Below, piece after piece: positions 42,504 through 52,353 of a stretch of 64,000 nt of DNA. A program made the translations under genes and the position numbers. The stretch covers positions 38,552-102,551 of the forward strand of contig NZ_JAMLJL010000015.1 in the NCBI RefSeq assembly GCF_023634845.1, written 5' to 3'. The notes under the pieces are model-generated. The model saw only the letters and a program-made list of their open reading frames with translations, was not told the DNA's origin and did not search any database. Source of the DNA: Flavobacterium amniphilum (GTDB taxonomy: Bacteria; Bacteroidota; Bacteroidia; Flavobacteriales; Flavobacteriaceae). The stretch's first letter is position 1. Each line of letters starts with the position of its first letter.

Positions 42504-44318
42504 TTAATTTTTGTAATAAGACCCAAAGAGTTTTACAGGAGACCAATTAGGAAGAATTTCAGGAATTTTAGGCGCTAATGATTCAAAATTACCTGAAGCA
42601 TATACTGGTTTTCCATTTACTATGGTTAAAACCGATTCTATAGTTTTTATTTCTTCATCAGAAACCTTCATGTAATCTTTTGATAAGAGAACAAAATCTG
42701 CAAATTGTCCAATTTTAATTCGCCCTTTAACATGTTCCTCATCTGAAAACCAAGCACTGCCATAAGTATGAACTCTTAACGCTTCCTCTCTAGATAATAC
42801 ATTGTCTTTATCATATATTATTCTCCCGCTAGCAGTTTTTCCTGTAACCATGTAATGTAATGAAACAAAGGGATTAAAACTGCCACCGCGTGTACCATCG
42901 GTTCCCATTCCCATAGGTATTTTTTTATCATATATATAACGCAAAGGAGGGCTATATTTACCAGCATTTACACCATAACGCTCTATGAAATCATCTCCCA
43001 AAAAAACCATTCTATCTTGTAAAGCAATGCCTCCACCTAAAGCAGCAATTCTATCTACAGTTTCTGGTTTTATGGTTTCTGCATGTTCAAAAGACCATCT
43101 TAATCCTTTTAGTGGAGTTTCTTTATTAACTTTTTCGATAACAGCAAGAATTTTTTGAATAGACTCATCATAGGTAGCATGAATTTTAAATGGCCACCTT
43201 TTCTTTATTAATAGTGTGATAATTGGCTCAATGTTTTCACCCATAGTATCAGGTAATTCGGGGCGTTCCCATCTGAAATTTTCATAATCAGCAGCTTCCC
43301 ATAGAAGATATTCACCAGCACCCTCTAATTCAAAACCATGTTCTTTGTTGGGGTCTTTGTTAGAACCTGCGGCATTCATATCGCTCCATGTCATAAAATC
43401 CTGAAGCTCTTTTTTGGGCTTTTGAGCGAATAGGTAAAACGAAGCACGTATAGGTAATTTTCCTTCAATTGCTAATTGTTCTGCTGTATTGTATTGTTGT
43501 GGGTAGTTAAATCCACCTCCACCTGCATCAATAACACTAGTTAATCCATAACGTGCTAATTCTCGAAACATATAAATTGTAGAATTAGCTTCAACTTCTT
43601 TTGTTGTTTCTGGCAAAGCTGCTATTTTTCCATAGAAAATACCAGGATGAGGCTCCGCAAGCATAAGACCTGTTGGGTTACCTTCATTATCTTTTTCAAA
43701 ACGACCTTCATATGGATTTGGTGTGTTTTTTGAAATTCCTAATACTTCCAAACCTTTTAAATTCACAATAGCTGCACTGTAAAAGTACTGGACGTAAACG
43801 GGTCGATTAGGAGAAGCTTCGGATAATTCAGCAGGAGTTGGCAATCGCTTTTCAATAAATTGCCAAGGTGTCCACCCGCCAATAACACGAACCCATTCTC
43901 CTTGTGGAGTAATCTCGGCAGCTTTCTTAATCATATTTAAACCTTCTTTTAAAGATGGCACACCGTCCCAGCGTAGTTCTCGTGAGTAACTAAGACCTCC
44001 TCGTAAAAAATGAGAATGAGAATCATTTAAACCGGGAATAATTCGCCTACCATTTGCATCAACTATAAGTGAATTGCTGGATTTTAATTTTAGTATTTCC
44101 TTGGAATTACCTACTGCAATAATTTTCCCTTGTTTGATTGCAACTGCCTCGGCTGTGGGTTGATTTTCATTAAGTGTAGTGATATTAGCATTGTGCACAA
44201 TCATATCTGCAGTTTCTTTTTGTATTTTACCGCTAGAACAACTTATTAGTATTACGAAAATAAAAAATGTAAATAGTAATTTCAAGCCGAGAATATTGAC
44301 TTTTTCATTAAATAACAT
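42504..44318 (-). CDS. YtcJ-type amidohydrolase, lipoprotein
   Basis: A 604-residue metal-dependent amidohydrolase with an N-terminal lipoprotein signal (ILISCSSG, cysteine near 27). GLNDSHSHFLRGG carries the first metal histidines, and later MGMGTDGTRGG and a FADFVLLSKD segment fit the YtcJ family. It starts 4 bp before the secreted propeller-like gene ends. The substrate is not predictable from sequence. Confidence 0.8.
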   Translation of the reverse strand: MLFNEKVNILGLKLLFTFFIFVILISCSSGKIQKETADMIVHNANITTLNENQPTAEAVAIKQGKIIAVGNSKEILKLKSSNSLIVDANGRRIIPGLNDSHSHFLRGGLSYSRELRWDGVPSLKEGLNMIKKAAEITPQGEWVRVIGGWTPWQFIEKRLPTPAELSEASPNRPVYVQYFYSAAIVNLKGLEVLGISKNTPNPYEGRFEKDNEGNPTGLMLAEPHPGIFYGKIAALPETTKEVEANSTIYMFRELARYGLTSVIDAGGGGFNYPQQYNTAEQLAIEGKLPIRASFYLFAQKPKKELQDFMTWSDMNAAGSNKDPNKEHGFELEGAGEYLLWEAADYENFRWERPELPDTMGENIEPIITLLIKKRWPFKIHATYDESIQKILAVIEKVNKETPLKGLRWSFEHAETIKPETVDRIAALGGGIALQDRMVFLGDDFIERYGVNAGKYSPPLRYIYDKKIPMGMGTDGTRGGSFNPFVSLHYMVTGKTASGRIIYDKDNVLSREEALRVHTYGSAWFSDEEHVKGRIKIGQFADFVLLSKDYMKVSDEEIKTIESVLTIVNGKPVYASGNFESLAPKIPEILPNWSPVKLFGSYYKN

Positions 44319-44322
44319 AATA

Positions 44323-45549
44323 TTATTGTTTTTTAAATTTATCTTGACCTAGGTCTTGTATCATCATGTTTTGATAACCTTTCATTTGGATTTGATTAGG
44401 ATCATTGTATTTATAAGTTGGTTGGTCATATTCTGTAACAAACTCATCTAATCTTAAATACAAATTTTTCAAAAAGGAAATCAATTCTAAACTCCCTGTT
44501 TCATCATTTCTTCGCATCGTTAGTATATGATAATCATCTTGATCTTCCATCTGCATTAATCCAGTCATTGGTAAATTAGTGATTGGTATACCTGCATGTT
44601 CAGCCATTCCTGCATAACCAATACCGTCTGTTTTTGAGCCTATTGATAAATCATCTAAGTTTACAAATTGGGCTGTTCTGTTTCTATTAGCTAGAATAAT
44701 TCCTTCATACTTTTTTTTATCAAAGTCCTCTGATTGAAATTTAATTATATCTACAGGCGTATTACCATAACCCATTTCAGCAATGGTTTTACCAACAATA
44801 TGAGCGCCGTTTTTTAAATCTTTTACAGGTATTAAAACTAAAGGTGTACATGTATATGCAGCTAAAACATAATCTACATTATTCAAATTAACAAATTGTA
44901 AAGTTTGAATTGGAGCTCTGGTTTCATTTTGACCGTGTACAGCGTGATATATTTCTAGAGAAGTTGTGCTAATTTTTGAATTAAAAGGATAGTCAATAAC
45001 TCTTAATGCAGACGAAAATTCTGCATTAGACATTCCACTTACATACAATTTTCCTTTGTAGAAATCTATATCTGTAAAAGTTAATGAACGCATTGGGGTT
45101 TTGTCCCAAAAAATAATATCTTTTGTTGGAGCGTCATTAATCTTTATTTCAGTATGTTTAGTAGAAACTAAATCAAATTTACGAATTTTACCATCTTGAT
45201 TTACTACTACAATTTGAGAAGTGTACCCATTTTTTGATTTTGTATCAATAGCAATGTATGCCTCCTTTGATTTTGGATTTACGGACATATCTCTAACGAT
45301 TAAATCCAATGGATTTACTTTCAAAAAAGTTGAAATTTTATTGCTTAAATCATGTATATTGTAAGCCTTTTGTGCTGATGAATTATCTACATTAGGTACT
45401 GTATAAGCGTACAATGTAGCCGATTTACTATCGCCTATAAATAAGGTATTGTCGTCGCCAAATTTGATGACTGTGACTGATTGCGGATTTGTGGCAAATG
45501 CCAAAACAGATGTAATAGTTATTACAAATGTTAAAAATGTTTTTTTCAT
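44323..45549 (-). CDS. secreted protein, possibly beta-propeller
   Basis: A 408-residue protein with a signal peptide (ending AFA). Repeated strands with FGDDNTLFIGDSKSATLYAY, EAYIAIDTKS and KLYVSGMSN resemble propeller blades. No family is recognised. It leads the unit that continues with the amidohydrolase and the ABM protein. It may bind a ligand processed by these enzymes. Confidence 0.55.
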   Translation of the reverse strand: MKKTFLTFVITITSVLAFATNPQSVTVIKFGDDNTLFIGDSKSATLYAYTVPNVDNSSAQKAYNIHDLSNKISTFLKVNPLDLIVRDMSVNPKSKEAYIAIDTKSKNGYTSQIVVVNQDGKIRKFDLVSTKHTEIKINDAPTKDIIFWDKTPMRSLTFTDIDFYKGKLYVSGMSNAEFSSALRVIDYPFNSKISTTSLEIYHAVHGQNETRAPIQTLQFVNLNNVDYVLAAYTCTPLVLIPVKDLKNGAHIVGKTIAEMGYGNTPVDIIKFQSEDFDKKKYEGIILANRNRTAQFVNLDDLSIGSKTDGIGYAGMAEHAGIPITNLPMTGLMQMEDQDDYHILTMRRNDETGSLELISFLKNLYLRLDEFVTEYDQPTYKYNDPNQIQMKGYQNMMIQDLGQDKFKKQ

Positions 45550-45681
45550 GTTAAAAAATTTAATGTGTTAATATTTAATAAATTGAATTTTGAAATAAAT
45601 TATATTTCTTAACCAACTGGTAATCTTTTTATCTTAATGAATAGAAAGTTAATTAGTTAGAAAATAATGCTTGAATAGTTT

Positions 45682-46104
45682 TTAAGAACGTTTAAAACGG
45701 GAATCTAATGCGTATTTACCTGGACCAGTTAAAAAGATTAATAGAAAACAAATTGAATACATAAAAGGAACGTCTCTCTCCAACAATGTGTCATTCCAAT
45801 GAACAATAAAGTAACCCGATAGAGTAACAATTAGAATAGGAATTGTTGCAAGTCTCGTATAAAGACCTATAATTACCAATAGAGGGAAAAGTATACTAGA
45901 ACAAATTGCAAATGATTGATTTATCAATTCTGGAAAATGAAACGGATTAGGCACTTTCTCAGCTATCTCCGTTCCAATACCAATCTTTTTTAAACCATGA
46001 ACAACAATTAATTGCAATGAAATTACAACTCTAAAAAAAAGAATTGATAAATCGAAGGAAACACTACTTTCTTTAAATTTGGTTAAAAAATTTGTTATGT
46101 TCAT
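45682..46104 (-). CDS. DoxX family membrane protein
   Basis: A 140-residue protein with four transmembrane segments. LFFRVVISLQLIVVHGLKKIG and PLLVIIGLYTRLATIPIL fit the DoxX/YphA family. DoxX proteins are linked to thiol and redox stress or quinone pools. It lies 21 bp downstream of the YceI gene and ends the pirin-YceI-DoxX unit. Confidence 0.85.
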   Translation of the reverse strand: MNITNFLTKFKESSVSFDLSILFFRVVISLQLIVVHGLKKIGIGTEIAEKVPNPFHFPELINQSFAICSSILFPLLVIIGLYTRLATIPILIVTLSGYFIVHWNDTLLERDVPFMYSICFLLIFLTGPGKYALDSRFKRS

Positions 46105-46125
46105 TTGATTATAAAAAATTAAGTT

Positions 46126-46656
46126 TTATTGTTTAATAAATTGAATTTCAGATATTAATTTTATTTCTTCACCAACCAGTAATCCACCAGTTTCAAGTGC
46201 TGCATTCCAAGTTAAACCAAAATCTTTTCTGTTAATTTCTCCTGAAACCGAAATTCCTAACTTGGTGTTATTCCAAGGGTCGGTCATTAAACCACTATAT
46301 TCTGTATGTAATTGAATATTTTTTGTGACTCCTTTAATTGTTAAATCACCCTTAATAATAAACTTGCTATCATTAATTCTTGTTATTTCAGTTGATATAA
46401 ATGAAATTTTTGGGAAATTATCAACATCAAAAAAATCTACACTTTTTAAATGATTATCTCTGTCAGTACTATTTGTATCAATAGAACTTACTTGAGTATT
46501 AAAAACAATTTTTGACGAAGTAAAATCGTTATTCTCGTTTTCAATTCTAGCATCGAAAGCATTAAATTTTCCCGATACATTTGTAAACATCATGTGCTTT
46601 ACTTTAAATCCAATTTCTGAATGTGTAGGGTCTATCACCCAATTTGATTTTTCCAT
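46126..46656 (-). CDS. YceI family lipocalin-like protein
   Basis: A 176-residue protein with the family start WVIDPTHSEIGFKVKHM and the C-terminal GEINRKDFGLTWNAALETGG. YceI proteins bind isoprenoid quinones in a lipocalin-like barrel. No signal peptide is visible, so it may be cytoplasmic. A truncated copy persists at 36429-36560. Confidence 0.9.
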   Translation of the reverse strand: MEKSNWVIDPTHSEIGFKVKHMMFTNVSGKFNAFDARIENENNDFTSSKIVFNTQVSSIDTNSTDRDNHLKSVDFFDVDNFPKISFISTEITRINDSKFIIKGDLTIKGVTKNIQLHTEYSGLMTDPWNNTKLGISVSGEINRKDFGLTWNAALETGGLLVGEEIKLISEIQFIKQ

Positions 46657-46669
46657 TTTTTCTTTTTAT

Positions 46670-47392
46670 TTAATTAATTAACATTGATACTTCCATTATT
46701 AAGATTTCGGTTTTTTCTTCATCTATAGTTATATTGAGCTGATTAGTATTCCAAATACCCAAACCATCTCTTGTGTCTAGCTTATTGCCATCAATGGTTG
46801 CTTTACCTTCAATTATAAAAAAATACACCCCATTTTGATGATTTTTTAATTCGTATTTAGCGGTTATGTTTTTATCAAAACTTCCTAAATGGAGCCAAGC
46901 ATCTTGATAGATCCAAACTCCTTCGTCGTTCGGATTTGGCGATAAAACTTGTTGAAATTTGTTTATTCTTTCTTTTTTGTCTAAAGTGATTTGCTGATAT
47001 CTTGGTTCTACATCAATTTTATTTGGAGTTATCCATATTTGAAGGAATTTTACCAACTTATCTTGATTTTTGTTATATTCACTATGAGAAATTCCACTAC
47101 CTGCACTCATTACTTGAATGTCGCCCTCTTTAATTACTTTAGAATTTCCCATATTGTCTTTATGTTCCAAATCACCTTCAAGTGGAATACTTATAATTTC
47201 CATATTTTTGTGTGAGTGAGTTCCAAAACCCATACCAGCACTTACTCTGTCATCATTTAAAACCCTTAAAACACCAAAGTTCATTCTTTCAGGATTATAA
47301 TAATTTGCAAAACTAAAAGTATGGTAACTCTCTAACCAACCATGATTTGCTTGTCCTCTCGATGCTGCTTTATGTAATACAAAATTTTCCAT
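46670..47392 (-). CDS. pirin family protein (YhhW-like short form)
   Basis: A 240-residue pirin. GFGTHSHKNMEIISIPLEGDL supplies the metal histidines, followed by GSGISHSEYN. The C-terminal cupin is reduced, as in YhhW. E. coli YhhW has quercetin 2,3-dioxygenase activity, so a role in oxidising flavonoid-like compounds is possible. It starts a unit with YceI 14 bp downstream. Confidence 0.85.
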   Translation of the reverse strand: MENFVLHKAASRGQANHGWLESYHTFSFANYYNPERMNFGVLRVLNDDRVSAGMGFGTHSHKNMEIISIPLEGDLEHKDNMGNSKVIKEGDIQVMSAGSGISHSEYNKNQDKLVKFLQIWITPNKIDVEPRYQQITLDKKERINKFQQVLSPNPNDEGVWIYQDAWLHLGSFDKNITAKYELKNHQNGVYFFIIEGKATIDGNKLDTRDGLGIWNTNQLNITIDEEKTEILIMEVSMLIN

Positions 47393-47413
47393 AATTATTA
47401 ATTTATTTATGAT

Positions 47414-47638
47414 TTATTGTTTGTGTTTTATAGTTAGCGCACCAGAAGGGCATTTGGCAACAGTATTTTTTATTTCTTCATCTAAGGCATTTTCAATTTT
47501 TATCCAAGGTTGTTCTTTTGGTTGAAAAACGGAAGGTAAGTTCTGAACACATTTTGCGGAATGCATGCATTTATTTGATTGCCATACAATGGTTGTTTCT
47601 CCATTTGTATATTCTTTGGTTACATTTATTTTATCCAT
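47414..47638 (-). CDS. divergent 4Fe-4S mono-cluster protein (YjdI-like)
   Basis: A 74-residue protein with cysteines in SNKCMHSAKCVQNLPSVF and AKCPSGALTI, which match the Fer4_19 mono-cluster family. In many bacteria it pairs with a small GNAT protein (YjdJ), as here 12 bp upstream. It probably carries an iron-sulfur cluster in a redox or detoxification step. The substrate is unknown. Confidence 0.85.
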   Translation of the reverse strand: MDKINVTKEYTNGETTIVWQSNKCMHSAKCVQNLPSVFQPKEQPWIKIENALDEEIKNTVAKCPSGALTIKHKQ

Positions 47639-47649
47639 AATATTTGATT

Positions 47650-47928
47650 TTACAATACATCTTTAAAATCCTCAACTTTATCAAAAACAGATTTAGCAAA
47701 TGGACATAGTGGAATTATTTTTATTTTTGTTTCTCTAGCAAATTCAACAGCTTTAGCTACCATTTGTTTGCCAGCACCTTTTCCCGCCAATGTTTCACTT
47801 ACTTCTGTGTGGTCTATAATTATTCTATCTGCACCTGCCCACACATAGGTCATTTCGGCTAAAGTTTTATCGTTTATTTCTACATAAAAAACACCTTTTT
47901 TGGTATCGTCTTTTTGTTTAATTTCCAT
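47650..47928 (-). CDS. small GNAT-fold acetyltransferase (YjdJ-like)
   Basis: A 92-residue N-acetyltransferase-like protein. The acetyl-CoA loop ETLAGKGAGKQMVAKAVEFAR and the final LCPFAKSVFDK are typical of the YjdJ/GCN5-like short family. It lies 2 bp after the OsmC gene and 12 bp before the ferredoxin-like gene; this trio is a recurrent cassette. Confidence 0.85.
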   Translation of the reverse strand: MEIKQKDDTKKGVFYVEINDKTLAEMTYVWAGADRIIIDHTEVSETLAGKGAGKQMVAKAVEFARETKIKIIPLCPFAKSVFDKVEDFKDVL

Positions 47929-47930
47929 AC

Positions 47931-48338
47931 TTAAATAGTTGTATTAATAGTTATGTGATTTTCTAATAATTTAGATATTGGACATTTTTTAGCAATTACA
48001 AATAATCTTTCTTTTTTTTCTTGTGAAACGAAATCTTTGAAACGAATATCTCTTTTAATTTCAGTGATTAAAGAATTTGAAATGGATTGACTTACGTTTA
48101 TTTCTACCGATAACTCTGGAATTTGCCATTTTTTCCTATCTATATACATTCGCAAAGTTGATAAGGTACAAGATGCTAAAGATGCTAAAAGTAGAGTGTA
48201 AGGATCTGGTCCAGTATCTTTACCTCCTAAATTAAATGGTTCGTCAGCAATAAATACGCCATTGCGCCATTGAATAGTAACCTTGTATAATTCTTGACCA
48301 ATTGATGCTATTATTGGTTTTTCAAAAACATTTTGCAT
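47931..48338 (-). CDS. OsmC family protein
   Basis: A 135-residue OsmC-fold protein. The cysteines are in LASCTLSTLRMY and AKKCPISKLL. It is more distant from the 37590-38000 protein and closer to the YhfA group. It is the first gene of the OsmC-GNAT-ferredoxin cassette. The upstream gap to 48507 is likely its promoter region. Confidence 0.85.
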   Translation of the reverse strand: MQNVFEKPIIASIGQELYKVTIQWRNGVFIADEPFNLGGKDTGPDPYTLLLASLASCTLSTLRMYIDRKKWQIPELSVEINVSQSISNSLITEIKRDIRFKDFVSQEKKERLFVIAKKCPISKLLENHITINTTI

Positions 48339-48507
48339 AGTATTTTAATTTCAAATTTTTTATTTATTGATTATAATAAATCAAATAATTAATTACTCTT
48401 AACAAATAAGTAGTATTATTATAAAAAACATATCTTTTATATGAAGATCTTATAATAATGTAAAATTAATTGTAATGAAAATAAGAATTATAAATAAAAG
48501 TCAAAAA

Positions 48508-48533
48508 AAAAAGTAGACAAAAGTCTACTTTTT
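48508..48533 (-). terminator. terminator of the Crp/Fnr-type gene
   Basis: An 11-bp perfect stem (aaaaagtagac with gtctacttttt) around AAAA, with T on both sides. It lies 32 bp past the stop of the 48565-49140 gene and upstream of the OsmC cassette promoter. Confidence 0.85.
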
Positions 48534-48564
48534 ATATCTGTTGTTGTTAATAATGTCTAATTTA

Positions 48565-49140
48565 TCAATGGTTTAGTTTTCTTATTCTACTCAAAGTTTC
48601 TTTAGTAATGCCAAGATAAGATGCAATTAGGTTTTGAGGGAAACGCTGTAAAAATTCTGGATAATTTGAAATAAGATCATTATATCTTGTTTCAGCACAG
48701 CAATTAGTTAAAGAGGTTATTCTTTTTAGGTTGCATAAATCGTTATTCTCTCTCATTTTATAAATTAACTCTTTAAAAGATGGAGAATCATTTTCAAGTT
48801 TTTGTTTATTTTCTATGGTTATCATTAAAAGTTCACAATCTTCCCACGCATCTATAAAGTATGAACTTGGTGTTTTTGTGCTATAACTTTGTCTATCAAC
48901 AACCCACCAATTTTCTAAATACAAATTTACAATATTTTCTTTTCCATTTTCATCTATATAATATTTTCGCATAGCACCTTTTTTTATAAATGCAAAATAT
49001 TTACAAACTGTTCCTTCAACTAAAAGGTATTGCTTTTTTCTAATTTTTTTATAAATGAAATAGCTACTTATTAGCTTAAATTCGTTTTCAGATACGGGAG
49101 TAGTAATGTATTTATTAATATGATTTAAAAGGACTTGCAT
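48565..49140 (-). CDS. Crp/Fnr family regulator, copy 1
   Basis: A 191-residue regulator when started at the ATG at 49140, matching the start of its paralogue at 49775-50362. A longer frame to 49206 only adds a hydrophobic leader. The cNMP-binding barrel (LLVEGTVCKYFAFIKKGAMRKYYID) and the C-terminal HTH (QNLIASYLGITKETLSRIRKL) are clear. The barrel lacks the classic cAMP-binding RSA motif. It may control the adjacent redox genes. Confidence 0.85.
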   Translation of the reverse strand: MQVLLNHINKYITTPVSENEFKLISSYFIYKKIRKKQYLLVEGTVCKYFAFIKKGAMRKYYIDENGKENIVNLYLENWWVVDRQSYSTKTPSSYFIDAWEDCELLMITIENKQKLENDSPSFKELIYKMRENNDLCNLKRITSLTNCCAETRYNDLISNYPEFLQRFPQNLIASYLGITKETLSRIRKLNH

Positions 49141-49160
49141 AAATAAATAAATAAATAAAT
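49141..49160 (-). repeat. (AAAT)5 tetranucleotide repeat abutting the Crp/Fnr start codon
   Basis: Five tandem AAAT units end exactly at the ATG of the 48565-49140 gene. Slippage here would change the promoter-to-start spacing, a layout seen in phase-variable genes. It is also an ordinary AT-rich 5' region, so the effect is unproven. Confidence 0.4.
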
Positions 49161-49260
49161 ACAAAATTATTGATTTTATTTGATAAATTATGTACTTAAT
49201 TAACATAATTTGATTGGATTTGTTTAATATGACTTATTAAATAAACATTCTTATTGAAAA

Positions 49261-49374
49261 TCAATTAAATGAATTTTTAAAATCAAAGCGAGATAAATTA
49301 GTTTTAAACAGTTTAAAAAAACTTTGACTATATTCAAAACCAAGTGTGTAAGCAATTTCAGAATTGTTAAATTT
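49261..49374 (-). pseudogene. C-terminal remnant of an AraC-type regulator
   Basis: The minus strand encodes KFNNSEIAYTLGFEYSQSFFKLFK followed by NLSRFDFKNSFN and a stop. This is the end of an AraC HTH domain (SEIAYxLGFxYxQxFxRLFK; partly given). No start or upstream domain remains in frame. Confidence 0.75.
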
Positions 49375-49420
49375 ATTGTGTAAACTTTTAATTTAGCTTT
49401 CTCGATAAATTTTTCGTGAA

Positions 49421-49712
49421 TGTGTTTGTGTTTGTGTTGTTGTTGTAAGCTCCACCAAAATCAATTGCAATTGCTTCATCTACTACATTATTAGTAGTGA
49501 TTTGTCTATTTCCTAATTTTCTTGCTAAACATTTTGTATAGGTTTCTATAGTTCTTTTCATACTTGCATATTTAGAAACATTCGGAAAAGAAATTATTAT
49601 TAATTTTGATGAAATATTTGCAAGTCTTCCACCATCATTTAACAGTAGTAAAAACTTTTGCGTTAAGGAAAAAAACTCCTTTAAAATTAATATTTATGAT
49701 ACTATCCAAAAA
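49421..49712 (-). pseudogene. remnant of a short-chain dehydrogenase/reductase
   Basis: Pieces in two frames read SIININFKGVFFLNAKV, then LNDGGRLANISSK, then YASMKRTIETYTKCLARKLG and QITTNNVVDEAIAIDFGGAY. These match the SDR family, with the catalytic YxxxK intact, but there is a frameshift near 49640 and both ends are missing. Confidence 0.75.
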
Positions 49713-49774
49713 TTGATTTTGGTATCAAGAATAAATAGAAAATTTAATATTATCTAATTTAAAATGGAAAAACA

Positions 49775-50362
49775 TTAATTTTTATTTTTCATTCTTCTTC
49801 TTAATCTACTCAACGTGTCTTTTGATATACCCAAATAGGAAGCAATAACATGTTGAGGGAAACGTTTAAAAAAATATTCATGTTTATCAATAAAATTTTG
49901 GTATTGATCTTCAGCATTTAAACTTATTGATAAAGTCACCCTATTTTGAGTTGCAATTATATTTCTTTCGTCCATTGTTGTAACCATTTCATTAAAACTT
50001 GGAAATTTTTCTTTTAATTTTATAAAATTCTCTTTTGTAATTAGGATTAATTCTGAATCTTCCCAAGTATCAATATTATATTTAGATGGGGTAGACATTA
50101 CCCAGCTTTCTCGATTACGAACCCACCAATTTTCTACATATAAATTTACGATATACTCTCTGTTTTTATTATCTACATAATATTCTCGCATTGCTCCTTT
50201 TATTATAAATCCTACATATTCGCAAACTTCGCCTTCTTGAAGAAAATAACTTCTCTTTTTTAATTTTTTTGGTATAAAATAAGTTAATATTTCGTCAAAA
50301 TCTTCTTGATAAAGAGGAGTGGATGAATATTCTTTAATGTATTTGTATAGTGGAGAATCCAT
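49775..50362 (-). CDS. Crp/Fnr family regulator, copy 2
   Basis: A 195-residue paralogue of the 48565-49140 protein. It has the same barrel (FLQEGEVCEYVGFIIKGAMREYY) and the same HTH (QHVIASYLGISKDTLSRLRRR). The pair is separated by SDR and AraC gene remnants, so the duplication predates or accompanied decay. It probably controls cargo or chromosomal redox genes. Confidence 0.85.
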   Translation of the reverse strand: MDSPLYKYIKEYSSTPLYQEDFDEILTYFIPKKLKKRSYFLQEGEVCEYVGFIIKGAMREYYVDNKNREYIVNLYVENWWVRNRESWVMSTPSKYNIDTWEDSELILITKENFIKLKEKFPSFNEMVTTMDERNIIATQNRVTLSISLNAEDQYQNFIDKHEYFFKRFPQHVIASYLGISKDTLSRLRRRMKNKN

Positions 50363-50684
50363 AGATAATTTTATATTTTGTGTAAAATTATTAATTTAAT
50401 TTGGTATATTTTGAATATTAATGTTGTTATTTGACCATTAAATAAATAATTTTTAATATGGTTTATTAGTTATTAGTACAAAACCTTATTTCTGAATTAA
50501 TCATCACTCACATTTTTAATTAAATTTTTTTTATATAATTTTTCTTATTAACGTTATAAAATCTTTTAAATTTGCTTGTTTTTTAAATTCAAACTATTTT
50601 TTGAAGATATATAGTTGTTGTAATTACTAATTATGGATAAATTTGACTTTTTAAATCAAAAAGTTCTAAAATTAAAAATTTATA
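50363..50684. promoter_or_regulatory. divergent promoter region
   Basis: 322 very AT-rich bases between the second Crp/Fnr gene (leftward) and the decayed TPR sensor gene (rightward). I see no gene, repeat or clear terminator. Confidence 0.4.
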
Positions 50685-52302
50685 ATGACCAATTCAAATT
50701 TCTTTAAAAAACTAAATCTTATAACTATTTTACTTTGCTTTTCTTTGGTAAAAGCTAATACAATTCAAAAATGTGATGCATTAATAAAAGTCGGTGTTGA
50801 AGCAATGCAAAAAAATAAGCACAAGAAATCATTAGAAATTCTTACCAAATGTAAAATCATAGCTGATAGTAACCTTTGGTACAAACAACAATTTCTTGCT
50901 ATTAACAATATTGGAGCAAATTATTATATGCTTTTGGACTAAGGAGAAGCACTCAATTATTACTTACAATCCTACACTATTTTCATTAAGCACTTAGAAT
51001 CAAAATATGAAATGATTGTACTAAATAACATTGCTATATTATATTCTAAAGAGAAAAAGTTTAATAAAGCAACTGACTATTTTTTAAAAGCTTATTTGAT
51101 TGCAAAAGACGATAAAGACCAACTCAAAATTGGTTTGTACGGAATGAATTTGGGTAACTTGGAAAATGACAAGAATAATCCCAAAAAGGCTCGTAAATAC
51201 TTTGCAGAATCTTTACCACTATTAAAAAAATACAAGCAATATTTAGTGATGGCTGAAATTTAATTAACTAACTGTGATTTATTGGACGGTAAATTTATAG
51301 AATCACGCGAAAATACTTTAAAATTAATTAAAAAAAACATTTGAAGATGATAATAAAGTTACAATTCCTTTACTAACTATTATTTCAAAAAGTTATTTAA
51401 GAGAAAAAAAATATGATAAATCATTGTTGTTCGCAAATAAAATTTTTAAACAAAATCCAAATTTAGAAGATAAAATTTCAGGTTTCGAATTACTTTCTGA
51501 AATAAAATTCAAATTAAAAAATTACCAAGAAGTTTTTTCATACAAAGATTCAATATTTAAAACAAATGAAAATTTGAATGAAATTAATAATGCTAAACTT
51601 TTTGAAAACAATAAAGTAAAATTTGAAATTTAAAATTATAAAAATGAAATTGCAAATAATGAAGAAAAAATTAGCAGAAATAGAGTTTTTTATTTTTCTA
51701 TAATTATATTTATTAGCATTGTTGTTCTATTGGTAATTATTTTTTTTAGAAAGCAAGTAATTTTACATAAACAAAACAAATTAATTGCAGAAAAGAATGA
51801 ACAGATAATAAGTTTAAAACTTGAGAAAGAAATAAATGAAGTACAATTACTTGAAAAAATTGTAGCTGAAAATCAAGCTATTTCACTTTTGGAACAACAA
51901 AAACTAAAAAATGAAGTTGAAATAAGAAATAGAAAATTATCTTCAAAAGCATTATATCTTTCAGGTAGAAACAATATGATTGAAGAATTATTAATCGATT
52001 TATCAAAAATTGCTCAAGTCTCTAAAGATATTTCGTTGATAAAACATATTAGTTCACTTCAAAACCATCTTAACACAGATGAAGAATGGAATAGTTTTAT
52101 TACACATTTTGAAGAAGTCAACTTCGGGTTTTTATCAACTCTAAAATCACTTCACCCAACGCTAACTGCAAATGACGTTTGATTCATATCATATATTTAT
52201 ATGAATTTAAGCAATAAAGAAATAGCGTCAATGCTTAATATTGCTCCAGAATCTTGTAGAAAAAGAAAGGAAAGAATCGCTGCAAAAATAGGTTTTAGGT
52301 AG
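50685..52302 (+). pseudogene. decayed TPR-transmembrane-LuxR-type regulator
   Basis: Fragments in order read as one gene: signal peptide, tetratricopeptide repeats (about 25-290), a transmembrane helix (FYFSIIIFISIVVLLVIIFF), a coiled coil, and an HTH (MNLSNKEIASMLNIAPESCRKRK). The gene is interrupted by in-frame stops at 50940, 51261, 51631 and 52180 and by one frameshift between 51263 and 51424. Several stops are one C-to-T change from Gln or Arg codons. Confidence 0.85.
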
Positions 52303-52338
52303 TGTCTCACTAACTTACACAGTTATTGAGACACTACC
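52298..52338. mobile_element. IS256-type end-to-end relic (41-bp palindrome)
   Basis: Twelve-base arms ggtagtgtctca and tgagacactacc are perfect. The right half (52313-52338) matches the reverse complement of the IS end at 63874-63899 at 24 of 26 positions, and the left half matches the start of the same end. It looks like the two termini of an IS joined after loss of the interior. It may now act as a terminator for both flanking genes. Confidence 0.75.
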
Positions 52339-52353
52339 TTTATTTTTTTTGAT

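Noticed and set aside
49141..49206. 22-residue N-terminal extension of the first Crp/Fnr protein
   Set aside because: It is absent from the paralogue and translates an AAAT repeat; the ATG at 49140 aligns with the paralogue start.
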